From Blautia sp. XA-2221 (GTDB lineage: Bacteria > Bacillota > Clostridia > Lachnospirales > Lachnospiraceae): a stretch of 64,000 bases of DNA. The stretch is taken from positions 62,001 to 126,000 of the forward strand of contig NZ_JAJQXX010000003.1 of the NCBI RefSeq assembly GCF_028767025.1. Reading direction: 5' to 3'. Positions 36,214 to 44,971 of this stretch are shown in pieces. The notes beneath the pieces are model-generated. The model was not told where the DNA came from. It did no database searches and was given only the letters and a program-made list of their open reading frames with translations. Within the stretch, counting starts at the first letter, position 1, and every line of letters begins with the position of its first letter. A program made the position numbers and the translations under genes.

Positions 36214-36477
36214 ATGGTCAGTCAGAAAATTACAATCCATAATCCTTCCGGGCTTCATTTGCGACCGGCAGGGAATTTGTGTAATGAGGCGATCAAGTAT
36301 CAGTCATTGATTACCTTTACGTACGAGGGGGGAACCGCCAATGCAAAGAGTGTACTCAGTGTATTGGGCGCCTGCGTAAAATGCGGGGATGAAATTGAGC
36401 TTGTCTGCAAAGGCGCAGACGAGGAGGAAGCAATGAAAGCTATGGTCAAAGCGATTAGCAGTGGCCTTGGTGAATAA
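36214..36477 (+). CDS. ptsH: HPr family phosphocarrier protein
   Basis: 87 residues. The phosphorylation site His15 is in SGLHLRPAG, and the regulatory serine region is NAKSVLSVLG, so it keeps both the PEP-dependent and the HPr-kinase-type sites. It ends SSGLGE, similar to the Bacillus HPr end. It lies 15 bp after cdaR, an unusual position. It could be the main HPr or a regulatory paralogue; ptsI is not adjacent. Confidence 0.92.
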   Translation: MVSQKITIHNPSGLHLRPAGNLCNEAIKYQSLITFTYEGGTANAKSVLSVLGACVKCGDEIELVCKGADEEEAMKAMVKAISSGLGE

Positions 36478-36522
36478 ATAATAACATGTGGAATGAAGAA
36501 GAATAAATAAGGAGGAAGTACG

Positions 36523-39261
36523 TTGAAAAAACGAGTAGTGGCGATTCTTTTGAGCCTGACAATGTGTTCATCTATGGTAACTGAGGCCGGCGCGGCAGCA
36601 ATGTTGGATACGGCAGTAGAGTCTGATTCTGAAAGCAGCTTTTCGGATTCTTCATCGGATGTTACAGTGGAAGAAGCGCCGATGGATGGCACTGAAACAG
36701 AAAAGCCGGAAGATACGGATGGTGGAGATATTTTTGTTGAAGATTCTGAGGGAGAGGCGCAGCAGCCCTCTGATGAACCTTCTGATAATACAGACAGCAA
36801 TGACGTGACAGACAGCGCAGAACCGGATGTGGGATTTGCAGATGATCTTTTCAGTTCAGGTGATAATATGTCTGAACTGGAACAGAAGCCTCAGACTATA
36901 CCGGAAATGGAAAATACAACTGTAGAACCGGCAGCAGCTTTTGAATCAGAGGATATAGAAAAGCATACAGCAACTCTGCTTTATACCCGCTGGATGTTAG
37001 ACGAAGAAACCAATAAATGGAGACTCCAGAAGCTTCCAAAGGCAAATGAGAATGCATCTGACACCGGAAATGCAGAGGTTCTGGACGGAACAGCAGCTGA
37101 TGCTGGAATGCTTCAGGAATCTGCTACAGAGGTTCAGCCAGAAAAACAGGATTCCGAAATCGGTATTGAACCGGTATCAGCTGAGGGAACAGCGGATGCA
37201 GCGGAAGAAATTATTCCGGAAGCAGAAAATATTCAGGGAGAAGCAGATCAGCCGGTGACAATTCCGGAAATTGTTCCTGATACTGAAACGGTTCCGGAAA
37301 CAGAGACAGTTCCTGAAACAGAAATGCCGACTGATCCAATGGATGCTGAGCAGTATTATAAAGACGCTATGGTAGAAATCACTACTGTAGACAGCAATGG
37401 AACAGAAATGGAAAAAGGTAGCTATTACTTTGATCAGGACGGATATCTTGTAACGGGTCAGGCTGTTGTAAAACAGGGAACAGACGGCTTTGATTTTGAT
37501 ACGGATGCGGAATTCTTTTTCCTGGATGACAGCAGGGCTGAGGTGGAGAATGCAGCTGTAGATGTTTCCATGTATAGAGCAGCACAAATTCCTACGCCGT
37601 TTAATTCTGACCTGGGTCAGATGCAGACCGGATGGATATGGGACGGCGAAGCCTTCCACTATTACGGCGCTGATGGACGGGAAGAGGAGATTAAAGCTGA
37701 TATTTATGAGATCGATGGCGTAAGCTATTACGTTCAGGCTGACGGTAAACCTTATGACAAAGGTATTGTATATATTAAACCGAAAAAGTCTTACTATGCT
37801 TTCAGTACATCCAAGAATGACAAAGGTATTCCGGGTCAGATGATCCAGAACGGCTGGTCATACAGACGGATGTCAAAGGGAAATCAGTGGCTGTACTTCC
37901 AGGCTGACGGACGTTATAAAAAGATGGAAAGTGGAGCATATAAGCTTCTTGAAGATAAAGATGTTCTGTATTTAATTGACAGCAGTGGATATCAGGTTAA
38001 AGACAAAATGATCCGTGCCGGAAATGGCAAGTATTATCTGTCAAATAAGTATGGTCATGTATACAGAAACCGCCTTCAGAAATATGGAAAATACAGATAT
38101 TATTTCTGTAGTGATGGAACAAGAGCTGCCTGGAGAAACCGTTGGGTGAAACTGGGAGCCAATACCAACAACCGCTACTATTACTTTGGTAATACATCCG
38201 GATGTGTTCAGGAGAAAAAGGGAATCCAGAAGGTTACTGTCAATGGAAAGTTTGTAGGCTGGTTCCTGTTTACCAATGGCGGTAACAATGTACAGAATTA
38301 CTGGGCTTCCGACAGATATTATCTTCCGGATGGTCGAATGGCAAGTGGTGTTACAAAAGTAAATAATACTTATTATTTCTTTGAGCGTTCCAGCACAAAA
38401 CAATATCGTGGAAAGATGTATAAGGGAACCTGGATCAAGTATAATAATAAATATTATTATGCAGGAAGCAAAGGAAATCTGGCTACCAATGGCTGGAGAA
38501 CAATCCATGGCGGTAAATATTATTTCAAAAATTGTACTGCGCTGACCAATTATAATATCCAGTACACAGACGGTACATATGGACGTCTTGATGAGCGCGG
38601 AAAGTTTACAACTGAGTGGATTATTATAGATAATTCAAAGAACCGTGTGCGTTACATGGATCCAAAAACCGGAAGATTGATGAAGAATATGACCAAAACC
38701 ATTGATGGGGTAAATTATCGTTTTGATAAATATGGAAACCGTGTCAATGACAGAACAAGTGAGTTCAGACAGAAATCTTATTATTTAGAATGCGACCGTG
38801 TAAATGGAGTTATGACTGTTTATACAAGCAGCAGTAAAAAAACTCCGATTAAAACAATCCGTGTATCTGTTGGTCTTCCGGAGACACCTACAAAAGTTGG
38901 AACATTTAAGATTACCAGAGCGGATCGCTGGCAGCTTCTGATGGGACCGTCCTGGGGACAGTATGGATCTCATGTGGTGAATGGAATTTATATTCATTCA
39001 GTGGCAAGCGGACAGCCAAATGGAAACAACCTTCCGGCAGGAGAATATCTGAAGCTTGGAAATCCGGCTTCCCATGGATGTATCCGCTGCTGTGTGGCAG
39101 ATGCCAAATGGATCTGGGAAAACTGTAATGGATCTACAATTCGTGTGTTTGACGGAAAGTACAAATCAGATGAATGTTTCAAGGGACCTCTGGGAAGAAA
39201 TCCACTGAAACCATTAAGGGGAAGCGGAACTTTCGATCCTACAGATCCGAACTATAATTAA
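36523..39261 (+). CDS. Secreted L,D-transpeptidase (YkuD) with wall-binding repeats
   Basis: 912 residues, TTG start 6 bases after GGAGGA. A signal peptide ends near GAAA (residue 26). Residues 27-280 are acidic low-complexity sequence with VPETET repeats and one VLDGTA motif. From about 290 to 745 there are many aromatic-rich wall-binding repeats of choline/glucan-binding type (units such as GKYRYYFCSDGTRAAW). The C-terminal YkuD domain has the catalytic Cys853 in SHGCIRCC and upstream His in GIYIHSVAS. YkuD enzymes form 3-3 peptidoglycan crosslinks or attach proteins (family knowledge). It ends the housekeeping part of the window before rmlB. Confidence 0.92.
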   Translation: MKKRVVAILLSLTMCSSMVTEAGAAAMLDTAVESDSESSFSDSSSDVTVEEAPMDGTETEKPEDTDGGDIFVEDSEGEAQQPSDEPSDNTDSNDVTDSAEPDVGFADDLFSSGDNMSELEQKPQTIPEMENTTVEPAAAFESEDIEKHTATLLYTRWMLDEETNKWRLQKLPKANENASDTGNAEVLDGTAADAGMLQESATEVQPEKQDSEIGIEPVSAEGTADAAEEIIPEAENIQGEADQPVTIPEIVPDTETVPETETVPETEMPTDPMDAEQYYKDAMVEITTVDSNGTEMEKGSYYFDQDGYLVTGQAVVKQGTDGFDFDTDAEFFFLDDSRAEVENAAVDVSMYRAAQIPTPFNSDLGQMQTGWIWDGEAFHYYGADGREEEIKADIYEIDGVSYYVQADGKPYDKGIVYIKPKKSYYAFSTSKNDKGIPGQMIQNGWSYRRMSKGNQWLYFQADGRYKKMESGAYKLLEDKDVLYLIDSSGYQVKDKMIRAGNGKYYLSNKYGHVYRNRLQKYGKYRYYFCSDGTRAAWRNRWVKLGANTNNRYYYFGNTSGCVQEKKGIQKVTVNGKFVGWFLFTNGGNNVQNYWASDRYYLPDGRMASGVTKVNNTYYFFERSSTKQYRGKMYKGTWIKYNNKYYYAGSKGNLATNGWRTIHGGKYYFKNCTALTNYNIQYTDGTYGRLDERGKFTTEWIIIDNSKNRVRYMDPKTGRLMKNMTKTIDGVNYRFDKYGNRVNDRTSEFRQKSYYLECDRVNGVMTVYTSSSKKTPIKTIRVSVGLPETPTKVGTFKITRADRWQLLMGPSWGQYGSHVVNGIYIHSVASGQPNGNNLPAGEYLKLGNPASHGCIRCCVADAKWIWENCNGSTIRVFDGKYKSDECFKGPLGRNPLKPLRGSGTFDPTDPNYN

Positions 39262-39271
39262 TCAATAAAAA

Positions 39272-39322
39272 AGGAGGCTGTTGCAAATCCTGTGGAAAAT
39301 AAGGTTCTGCAATAGCCTTTTA
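39272..39322 (+). terminator. Hairpin between the L,D-transpeptidase gene and rmlB
   Basis: GGCTGTTGCA (39276-39285) pairs with TGCAATAGCC (39308-39317) and is followed by TTTTAT. The T-run is short and rmlB starts 18 bp later with no visible promoter, so it may only reduce read-through. Confidence 0.6.
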
Positions 39323-39339
39323 TCAGGAGGAAAAAATAT

Positions 39340-40422
39340 ATGAGAACATATCTGGTAACAGGAGGAGCAGGTTTTATTGGTTCCAACTACATTCACTATA
39401 TGTTTGAGAAGTATGACAATGAAATCCGCATTATTAATGTAGATAAACTGACTTATGCGGGAAATCTTGAAAATCTCAAAGACATCGAAAACAGAGATAA
39501 TTATACATTTGTAAAAGCGGATATCTGTGACAGCGAAACTATCATGAAGCTTTTTGAGGAAAATGACATTGACCGTGTTGTTCACTTTGCGGCAGAAAGT
39601 CATGTGGACAGAAGCATCCGTAACCCGGAAGTTTTTGTAAAAACAAACGTACTTGGAACACTTGTTATGCTGAATGCTGCAAAAGCTGCATGGGAGCTTC
39701 CGGATGGAACCTTTAAGCCGGACAAGAAGTTTCTTCATGTGTCTACAGATGAGGTTTACGGTTCTCTGGAGGAAGATGGCGGATATTTTTATGAGACAAC
39801 TCCTTATGATCCTCACAGCCCGTACTCTGCCAGCAAGGCGTCTTCAGATATGCTGGTAAAATCTTATATGGACACCTATAAGTTCCCTGCAAATATTACG
39901 AACTGCAGTAACAACTATGGTCCGTACCAGTTCCCGGAAAAGCTGATTCCTCTGATCATCAACAATGCTCTCCAGGGCAAAAAGCTTCCGGTATACGGCG
40001 ATGGAAAGAATGTAAGAGACTGGCTCTATGTTATGGATCATGCAAAAGGTATTGATATGGTTCAGGAAAAAGGCCGCCTTTTTGAAACCTACAATATCGG
40101 CGGACACAATGAAAAACAGAATATCCAGATCATCCATATTATCCTGGATACTCTGAAGGAAATGCTCCCGGAGGGAGATCCAAGAAGAGAACTTGTCAGT
40201 GAAAACCTGATCACTTATGTAGAGGATCGCAAGGGTCATGATCGCCGTTATGCGATTGCTCCGGACAAGATCAAAGAAGAGGTAGGCTGGTATCCGGAAA
40301 CTTGCTTTGAGGATGGAATCCGCCTGACTATCAAATGGTTCTTTGAAAATGAGGACTGGATGAAAAACGTAACAAGTGGTGATTACCAGAAATATTATAA
40401 TGATATGTATCAGACAAAATAA
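39340..40422 (+). CDS. rmlB: dTDP-glucose 4,6-dehydratase
   Basis: 360 residues. An extended short-chain dehydrogenase with the NAD-binding VTGGAGFIGSNY, the FAAESHVDRSI segment, the STDEVYG motif and the catalytic YSASKASSD tyrosine-lysine pair. It converts dTDP-glucose to dTDP-4-keto-6-deoxyglucose, the branch point to rhamnose and to 4-amino-4,6-dideoxy sugars. It is separated from rmlA, rmlC and rmlD, which lie 8 to 20 kb downstream, and it has its own terminator. Confidence 0.97.
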   Translation: MRTYLVTGGAGFIGSNYIHYMFEKYDNEIRIINVDKLTYAGNLENLKDIENRDNYTFVKADICDSETIMKLFEENDIDRVVHFAAESHVDRSIRNPEVFVKTNVLGTLVMLNAAKAAWELPDGTFKPDKKFLHVSTDEVYGSLEEDGGYFYETTPYDPHSPYSASKASSDMLVKSYMDTYKFPANITNCSNNYGPYQFPEKLIPLIINNALQGKKLPVYGDGKNVRDWLYVMDHAKGIDMVQEKGRLFETYNIGGHNEKQNIQIIHIILDTLKEMLPEGDPRRELVSENLITYVEDRKGHDRRYAIAPDKIKEEVGWYPETCFEDGIRLTIKWFFENEDWMKNVTSGDYQKYYNDMYQTK

Positions 40423-40460
40423 TGCTTCCTGAAAAAAGGATATGATGTCTGACTGATGAA

Positions 40461-40507
40461 GATGCTGCAGTGAACTGGCCGGGGAGCCAGAACTGCAGCA
40501 TTTTTTG
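40461..40507 (+). terminator. Rho-independent terminator after rmlB
   Basis: ATGCTGCAGT (40462-40471) pairs with ACTGCAGCAT (40492-40501), with an inner TGGC/GCCA stem, followed by six T. Confidence 0.88.
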
Positions 40508-40746
40508 GCTCTGTGTCAAGTCTTTGGGTGGTATTTCTGGAAATCAGATATCTATGTGCAACGATCCGGTTATTGTTTGCAGGCTGTATCCCACAAGGCA
40601 TTTTAGTTGAAATTTCGGGGGATACAGGACGAAATATTATCATCGAGGGCGCTCAGGAATGTATTTTGGAACAGTCACCGGGAACAAAAGGAACAGCACC
40701 TCCCGTTTCAGGTGTGTCACAGCAACTTGGAAATATGTATTTTGGC

Positions 40747-40807
40747 GGCATGAAAATGCGTGTTTCCACGGCTTGAAGATGCGTGCTTCCGCGGCATGAA
40801 AATAAGG
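40747..40807. repeat. Short 23-bp tandem repeat
   Basis: GGC(A/T)TGAA(A/G)ATGCGTG begins at 40747 and again at 40770, with a partial third copy at 40793. The rest of the 40508-40881 gap holds only a weak 87-codon frame and a promoter. Confidence 0.7.
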
Positions 40808-40836
40808 TGGAAAGCTTCGGGATAAAATGATAAAAT
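40808..40836 (+). promoter_or_regulatory. Likely promoter of the large polysaccharide operon
   Basis: TGGAAA (40808-40813), 17-bp spacer, TAAAAT (40831-40836), about 45 bp before the first gene. It is the only reasonable candidate between the rmlB terminator and the first gene. Confidence 0.5.
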
Positions 40837-40881
40837 ACCCTATAGATGAATGTCCGTGATCCGGACAGGAAAGAGGTATCC

Positions 40882-43020
40882 ATGAAAAAGATTGTGATTA
40901 TCGGGGCCAATGATTTTCAGCGCCCTTTAATAAAAAAAGCCGGAGAAATGGGATATGAGACTCATGTATTTGCCTGGAGAGAGGGGGCTACAGGAGCCGG
41001 GGATGCGGATTTTTTTTATGAGATCAGTATTACGGAAAAAGAGCAGATTCTTGAGATCTGCCGTAAAATACAACCGGACGCAGTTGCAACCATAGGCTCT
41101 GACCTGGCAAATATTACAGTGCAGTATCTGGCAGAAAAACTTGGGCTTCCGGGAAACAGCAGCGCATGTATTGAAAATTCCACCAACAAGTTTGCCATGA
41201 GGACTGCTTTTCGGAAGGCGGGAATACCGGTTCCCTTTTTTCAGGCCGTATCTGTGGGAGACAGAGTGGTTCCGGATAAATTTCCGGTTATTGTAAAACC
41301 CACAGACCGCTCCGGAAGCAGAGCCATTACAAAGGTTTATGCTCAGGAAGATCTGGAACAGGCCATCATACAGGCAGCAGAACAGTCTTTTGAACACAGA
41401 GCGATTGTGGAAGAATATATTGAGGGCGCCGAGTACAGTGTGGAAACCATCAGCTATGAGGGGGAGCACACCTGTCTTGCAGTAACAAAAAAATTTACAA
41501 CAGGCAGTCCTCATTATATTGAAACCGGACATTTGCAGCCGGCTCCTGTGTCGGAGGAGATGTACGGAAAAATCCGGGACACAGTTTTTGGCGCTCTCGA
41601 TGCTCTTGAAATCAGAAACGGAGCAGGGCACAGCGAACTCCGTATTGACAAAAAAGGAAATATAAGGATCATTGAGATTGGTTCCAGAATGGGCGGAGAC
41701 TGTATTGGTTCCGATCTTGTTCCATTGTCTACAGGCCAGGATTTTGTGGCAATGGTAGTAGATACTGCTGCCGGTAAACCACCGGTTTTTACGGAAAAAA
41801 ACAAAAAGATTTCAGCGATTCGTTTCCTTATGGACGGAAATGATCTGAAACATCTTCGGGAACTTCAGAAAGAACATCCGGACAAGGTGAAAAAAGTGGT
41901 GATGGAGGGTGATGTGGAACAGGCAAGGATCACAGACAGCGGAAGCCGTCCCGGTTTTTTCATCCTTCAGACTGATACCATGGAAGAAATGGAACAGCTT
42001 TTTTATCACGGTCCCTGGGAAAATCCTCTGAAGGAACTTCCGGAAACTCCCATACAAAAGCTGAGATTTACGAGAAGCAGCAGGGAAGATGCTGAAACAA
42101 CGCATACACACAATCATTTTTACATGAAAAGAGAGGATCTTCTTCCTTATTCTTTTGGGGGGAATAAGGTTCGCTTTGCCCGGAAGTTTATTGAGGATAT
42201 GAAAAGAGAACACTGTGACAGCATGATCATTTACGGAAATTATCATTCCAATCTCTGCCGGATCCTTGCCACTCTTTGTTACCAGCTTCATCTTCCGTGC
42301 TATATGGTCCATAATACAGAGGATATAAAAGAGGATAAAGAAACAGAGAACAGCAGGATCATCCGGAGTATGGGGGTGACAGAGATTCCCTGCAAAAAAA
42401 CAGAAATCTCTGAGGCTGTGCAGCAGGCTATGGATGAGCTGAGGGAAAAAGGCTGTAAGCCTTATTATATTTACGGAAACACCAGAGGCGAAGGCAGAGA
42501 ATGGGTTCCTATGGAGGCCTACAGAGAGGTTTATCAGGAAATTTGCTGTCAGGAAAAAGAGCAGGGGATCCATTTTGATTATATTTTTCTTGCATCCAGC
42601 ACCAACGCTACACAGTCCGGTCTGCTTGCAGGAAGTCTGGAAGAAAATGATGACAGGAATATCGTGGGAATTTCTGTTTCCAGAAATGAGAACAGGGGAA
42701 AACAGGTAATTGCCCGTAATCTGGAGGAGTATGCGCAGATGCATGGAAACTGTTTGCCCGGAAACTTTAAAGAGAAGATTTTCTTTACGGACAAATACAT
42801 GGAAAACGGATATGGAACCTACTCACAGGATACGGCAGATCTGATCCGGCAGATTTACCGGTCGGAAGGTATCCCCCTTGATATGACCTATACAGGAAAG
42901 GCTTTTTGTGGTATGGTAAAATATCTGGAGGATCATCAGATCCGGGATAAAAACATTCTGTTCCTTCACACAGGAGGAACGCCGCTGTTTTTTGATTTTC
43001 TGGAGGAGTACAACCTGTAA
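40882..43020 (+). CDS. ATP-grasp ligase fused to a PLP enzyme of the D-cysteine desulfhydrase/ACC deaminase family
   Basis: 712 residues. Residues 1 to about 390 form an ATP-grasp carboxylate-amine ligase: pre-grasp KKIVIIGANDFQRPLIKKAG, ATP-binding FPVIVKPTDRSGSRAI, VEEYIEGAEYSVETI and metal-binding IRIIEIGSRMGGD. Residues about 405-712 form a fold-type II PLP enzyme: KREDLLPYSFGGNKVR with likely Schiff-base Lys429, then NYHSNLCRILA, ASSTNATQSGL and the closing LFLHTGGTPLFFDF. The ligase half should join a carboxylate to an amine with ATP. The PLP half may make, racemise or eliminate an amino acid. The fused pair suggests that the PLP product feeds the ligase. First gene of the operon; the ATG follows AGGAAAGAGG. 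The exact substrate is unknown. Confidence 0.87.
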   Translation: MKKIVIIGANDFQRPLIKKAGEMGYETHVFAWREGATGAGDADFFYEISITEKEQILEICRKIQPDAVATIGSDLANITVQYLAEKLGLPGNSSACIENSTNKFAMRTAFRKAGIPVPFFQAVSVGDRVVPDKFPVIVKPTDRSGSRAITKVYAQEDLEQAIIQAAEQSFEHRAIVEEYIEGAEYSVETISYEGEHTCLAVTKKFTTGSPHYIETGHLQPAPVSEEMYGKIRDTVFGALDALEIRNGAGHSELRIDKKGNIRIIEIGSRMGGDCIGSDLVPLSTGQDFVAMVVDTAAGKPPVFTEKNKKISAIRFLMDGNDLKHLRELQKEHPDKVKKVVMEGDVEQARITDSGSRPGFFILQTDTMEEMEQLFYHGPWENPLKELPETPIQKLRFTRSSREDAETTHTHNHFYMKREDLLPYSFGGNKVRFARKFIEDMKREHCDSMIIYGNYHSNLCRILATLCYQLHLPCYMVHNTEDIKEDKETENSRIIRSMGVTEIPCKKTEISEAVQQAMDELREKGCKPYYIYGNTRGEGREWVPMEAYREVYQEICCQEKEQGIHFDYIFLASSTNATQSGLLAGSLEENDDRNIVGISVSRNENRGKQVIARNLEEYAQMHGNCLPGNFKEKIFFTDKYMENGYGTYSQDTADLIRQIYRSEGIPLDMTYTGKAFCGMVKYLEDHQIRDKNILFLHTGGTPLFFDFLEEYNL

Positions 43021-43022
43021 AT

Positions 43023-44210
43023 ATGAAAAAACTTATGATTTTAGGAGCCAGCTATTCCCAGCTTCCTCTTTATGAGGCAGCAGAAAGGCTTGGTATAAAA
43101 ACAGTAGCTGCAAGCACTACCGGTGACTGGCCGGGATTTCAGGCAGCAGATGAAAGCACATATACAGATATTTCTGATCCGTCGGCAGTTATGGAAGCTG
43201 CCCGTAAGCTTCAGGTGGACGGCATTACCACATGCTGTCTGGATACCGGAGTCAGGGCAATCGGTTATGCCTGTGAGAAACTGGGGCTGAAAGGTCTGTC
43301 AGAAAAGGCGGCTGAGGTCAGCAGCAACAAATTTAAAATGAAAGAAGCTTTTATGGCAGGTGGCGTACGCTGCGCCCGTCATATCTGTATCAGAAACCGG
43401 GAAGAACTTGCAGAAGCTTTGAGAAAACTGGATTTTCCGGTAGTGATAAAGGCAGTGGATCTGATGGGAAGCCGTGGGATTTTCCGGTGTAATACCAGTG
43501 AACAGGCTTTTTCCTTTTATGAAAAAACAATGGAAGCCACAGGCAAGGATTACTGTCTTGTGGAAGAGTTTATTGAGGGAGAGCCCTTTGGCTGTGAGGC
43601 AATGATGTCAGATGGCAGGCTTTTATACTGCCTTCCTAATAATATAGATGCCTTTCAGAGTTATGTGCCTACTCCGGTAGGTCATTCAGTTCCCTGGAAA
43701 AAACAGTCCAGTCTGGGTGAAGAGGCGGAAAGCCAGGTGAAGCTTGCTATCCGTGCGGTAGGGCTGGATAACTGTGCAGTAAACTGTGATCTCATTGAAA
43801 AAGACGGAAAGGTTTATGTGATCGAGATCACGGGAAGAGCAGGAGCTACCTGTCTTCCGGAAACAGTGGGGCTGTATTACGGAATCAACTATTATGAGGC
43901 TATTGTGCGTCTTGCTCTTGATATGGAGCCGGAAAAGCTTTTTGACAGAGCGCATCCGGGAAAGGCCAGTCTGTCAAAAATTCTTACCTCAGACAGAAGC
44001 GGAACCGTAAAAGCGATCCGAAATGAAAATGCGCCCGCAGAGGATATTGTAGATCTTTCTTTTAATATCCAGCCGGGAGATTATGTGAATCAGTACCGGA
44101 ATGGAAGGGATCGCATCGGACAGATCATTCTTGCAGGGAAAGAACTTCAGGACTGCGAAGATCGGCTGGATGAGATTTTGTCGAAAATTAACATTGAATT
44201 TACAGTATGA
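43023..44210 (+). CDS. Second ATP-grasp carboxylate-amine ligase
   Basis: 395 residues. It starts two bases after the fusion gene. The order is typical: pre-grasp MKKLMILGASYSQLPLYEAA, FPVVIKAVDLMGSRGIFR, LVEEFIEGEPFGCEAMM and VYVIEITGRAGATCLP. The C-terminal part (NIQPGDYVNQYRNGRDRIGQ) resembles the lid region of CarB/PurK-like ligases. It is paralogous to the N-terminal half of the preceding protein. Two ligases side by side suggest two successive amide bonds or two different acceptors. Substrate unknown; the sugar-nucleotide setting points to an amino sugar or a lipid-linked sugar. Confidence 0.9.
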   Translation: MKKLMILGASYSQLPLYEAAERLGIKTVAASTTGDWPGFQAADESTYTDISDPSAVMEAARKLQVDGITTCCLDTGVRAIGYACEKLGLKGLSEKAAEVSSNKFKMKEAFMAGGVRCARHICIRNREELAEALRKLDFPVVIKAVDLMGSRGIFRCNTSEQAFSFYEKTMEATGKDYCLVEEFIEGEPFGCEAMMSDGRLLYCLPNNIDAFQSYVPTPVGHSVPWKKQSSLGEEAESQVKLAIRAVGLDNCAVNCDLIEKDGKVYVIEITGRAGATCLPETVGLYYGINYYEAIVRLALDMEPEKLFDRAHPGKASLSKILTSDRSGTVKAIRNENAPAEDIVDLSFNIQPGDYVNQYRNGRDRIGQIILAGKELQDCEDRLDEILSKINIEFTV

Positions 44211-44225
44211 TTGTGAGAAAATAAC

Positions 44226-44612
44226 ATGAGAAATAATGACCATGCCTTAAAGAAAAGTACATTTTTGCTGCTGCATATAAGCCTTTTGTTCAGCTCCCTC
44301 AGCGGTGTCTGTTCAAAAAAAGCTTCCGGATATACGGATCATATTTTTTCCCTGCCGTTTATTTTCTGGTTTGGGCTTGTTTTTGTGATCATGTTCGGAT
44401 ATGCCATTATCTGGCAGCAGATCCTTAAAAGAATGCCTCTTACGGTGGCTTATGCAAATCGTCCTGTAACTCTGATCTGGGGGATTGTCTGGGGGGCTTT
44501 GATTTTTGGAGAAAAGATCACCTGGAATATGATCGCCGGAGCAGCTGTGATCTTTGCAGGAATCTATCTTGTGACAAGTGATAATACCGGAAAGGATGGT
44601 GAGGATTCATGA
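44226..44612 (+). CDS. Small EamA/SMR-type membrane protein, ArnE-like
   Basis: 128 residues with four predicted membrane helices. LTVAYANRPVTLIWGIVWG and the C-terminal GAAVIFAGIYLVTS follow the half-size drug/metabolite transporter pattern used by ArnE. ArnE/ArnF form a heterodimer that flips undecaprenyl-phosphate aminoarabinose (family knowledge). It overlaps the second small protein by 4 bases, so the two are probably subunits of one flippase. The next gene is an ArnC-like glycosyltransferase, which supports this. Confidence 0.8.
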   Translation: MRNNDHALKKSTFLLLHISLLFSSLSGVCSKKASGYTDHIFSLPFIFWFGLVFVIMFGYAIIWQQILKRMPLTVAYANRPVTLIWGIVWGALIFGEKITWNMIAGAAVIFAGIYLVTSDNTGKDGEDS

Positions 44613-44953
44613 GCAGTCTTGGAATATCCGTATGCCTTTTGCTTCTGTCGGTTTTTATCTCATCTGTATCTCAGATCATTCTGAAAAAAGCAGCAGATAA
44701 AACCTATGAAAGCACTCTGAAAGAATATATGAATCCTATGGTGATCGGAGCTTACGGGCTTTTTTTCTGCTCTGTGATACTGACCATGCTGGCTCTGAAA
44801 CATGTGCCTCTTTCCATGTCGCCGATCCTGGAATCTTCAGGTTACATCTTTGTATCAGTAATGGGATATATTTTTCTGAAAGAAAGATTCAGCAGGCGGA
44901 AACTTATGGGTTTTGCCCTGATACTTGCAGGGATCGTCATATTTAACTTATAG
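44609..44953 (+). CDS. Small EamA/SMR-type membrane protein, ArnF-like
   Basis: 114 residues, four predicted helices. HVPLSMSPILESSGYIFVSV and KLMGFALILAGIVIF fit the small multidrug-resistance/EamA half. It overlaps the preceding ArnE-like gene by 4 bases and stands 18 bp before the ArnC-like gene. Likely partner of the preceding protein in flipping a polyprenyl-phosphate sugar. Confidence 0.8.
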   Translation: MSSLGISVCLLLLSVFISSVSQIILKKAADKTYESTLKEYMNPMVIGAYGLFFCSVILTMLALKHVPLSMSPILESSGYIFVSVMGYIFLKERFSRRKLMGFALILAGIVIFNL

Positions 44954-44971
44954 AAACGAGGGACAAAAGAG

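Noticed and set aside
40513-40776. 87-codon ORF before the large operon
   Set aside because: It has no ribosome site, starts inside the terminator region, and no family is recognised; reported only as part of the non-coding gap.
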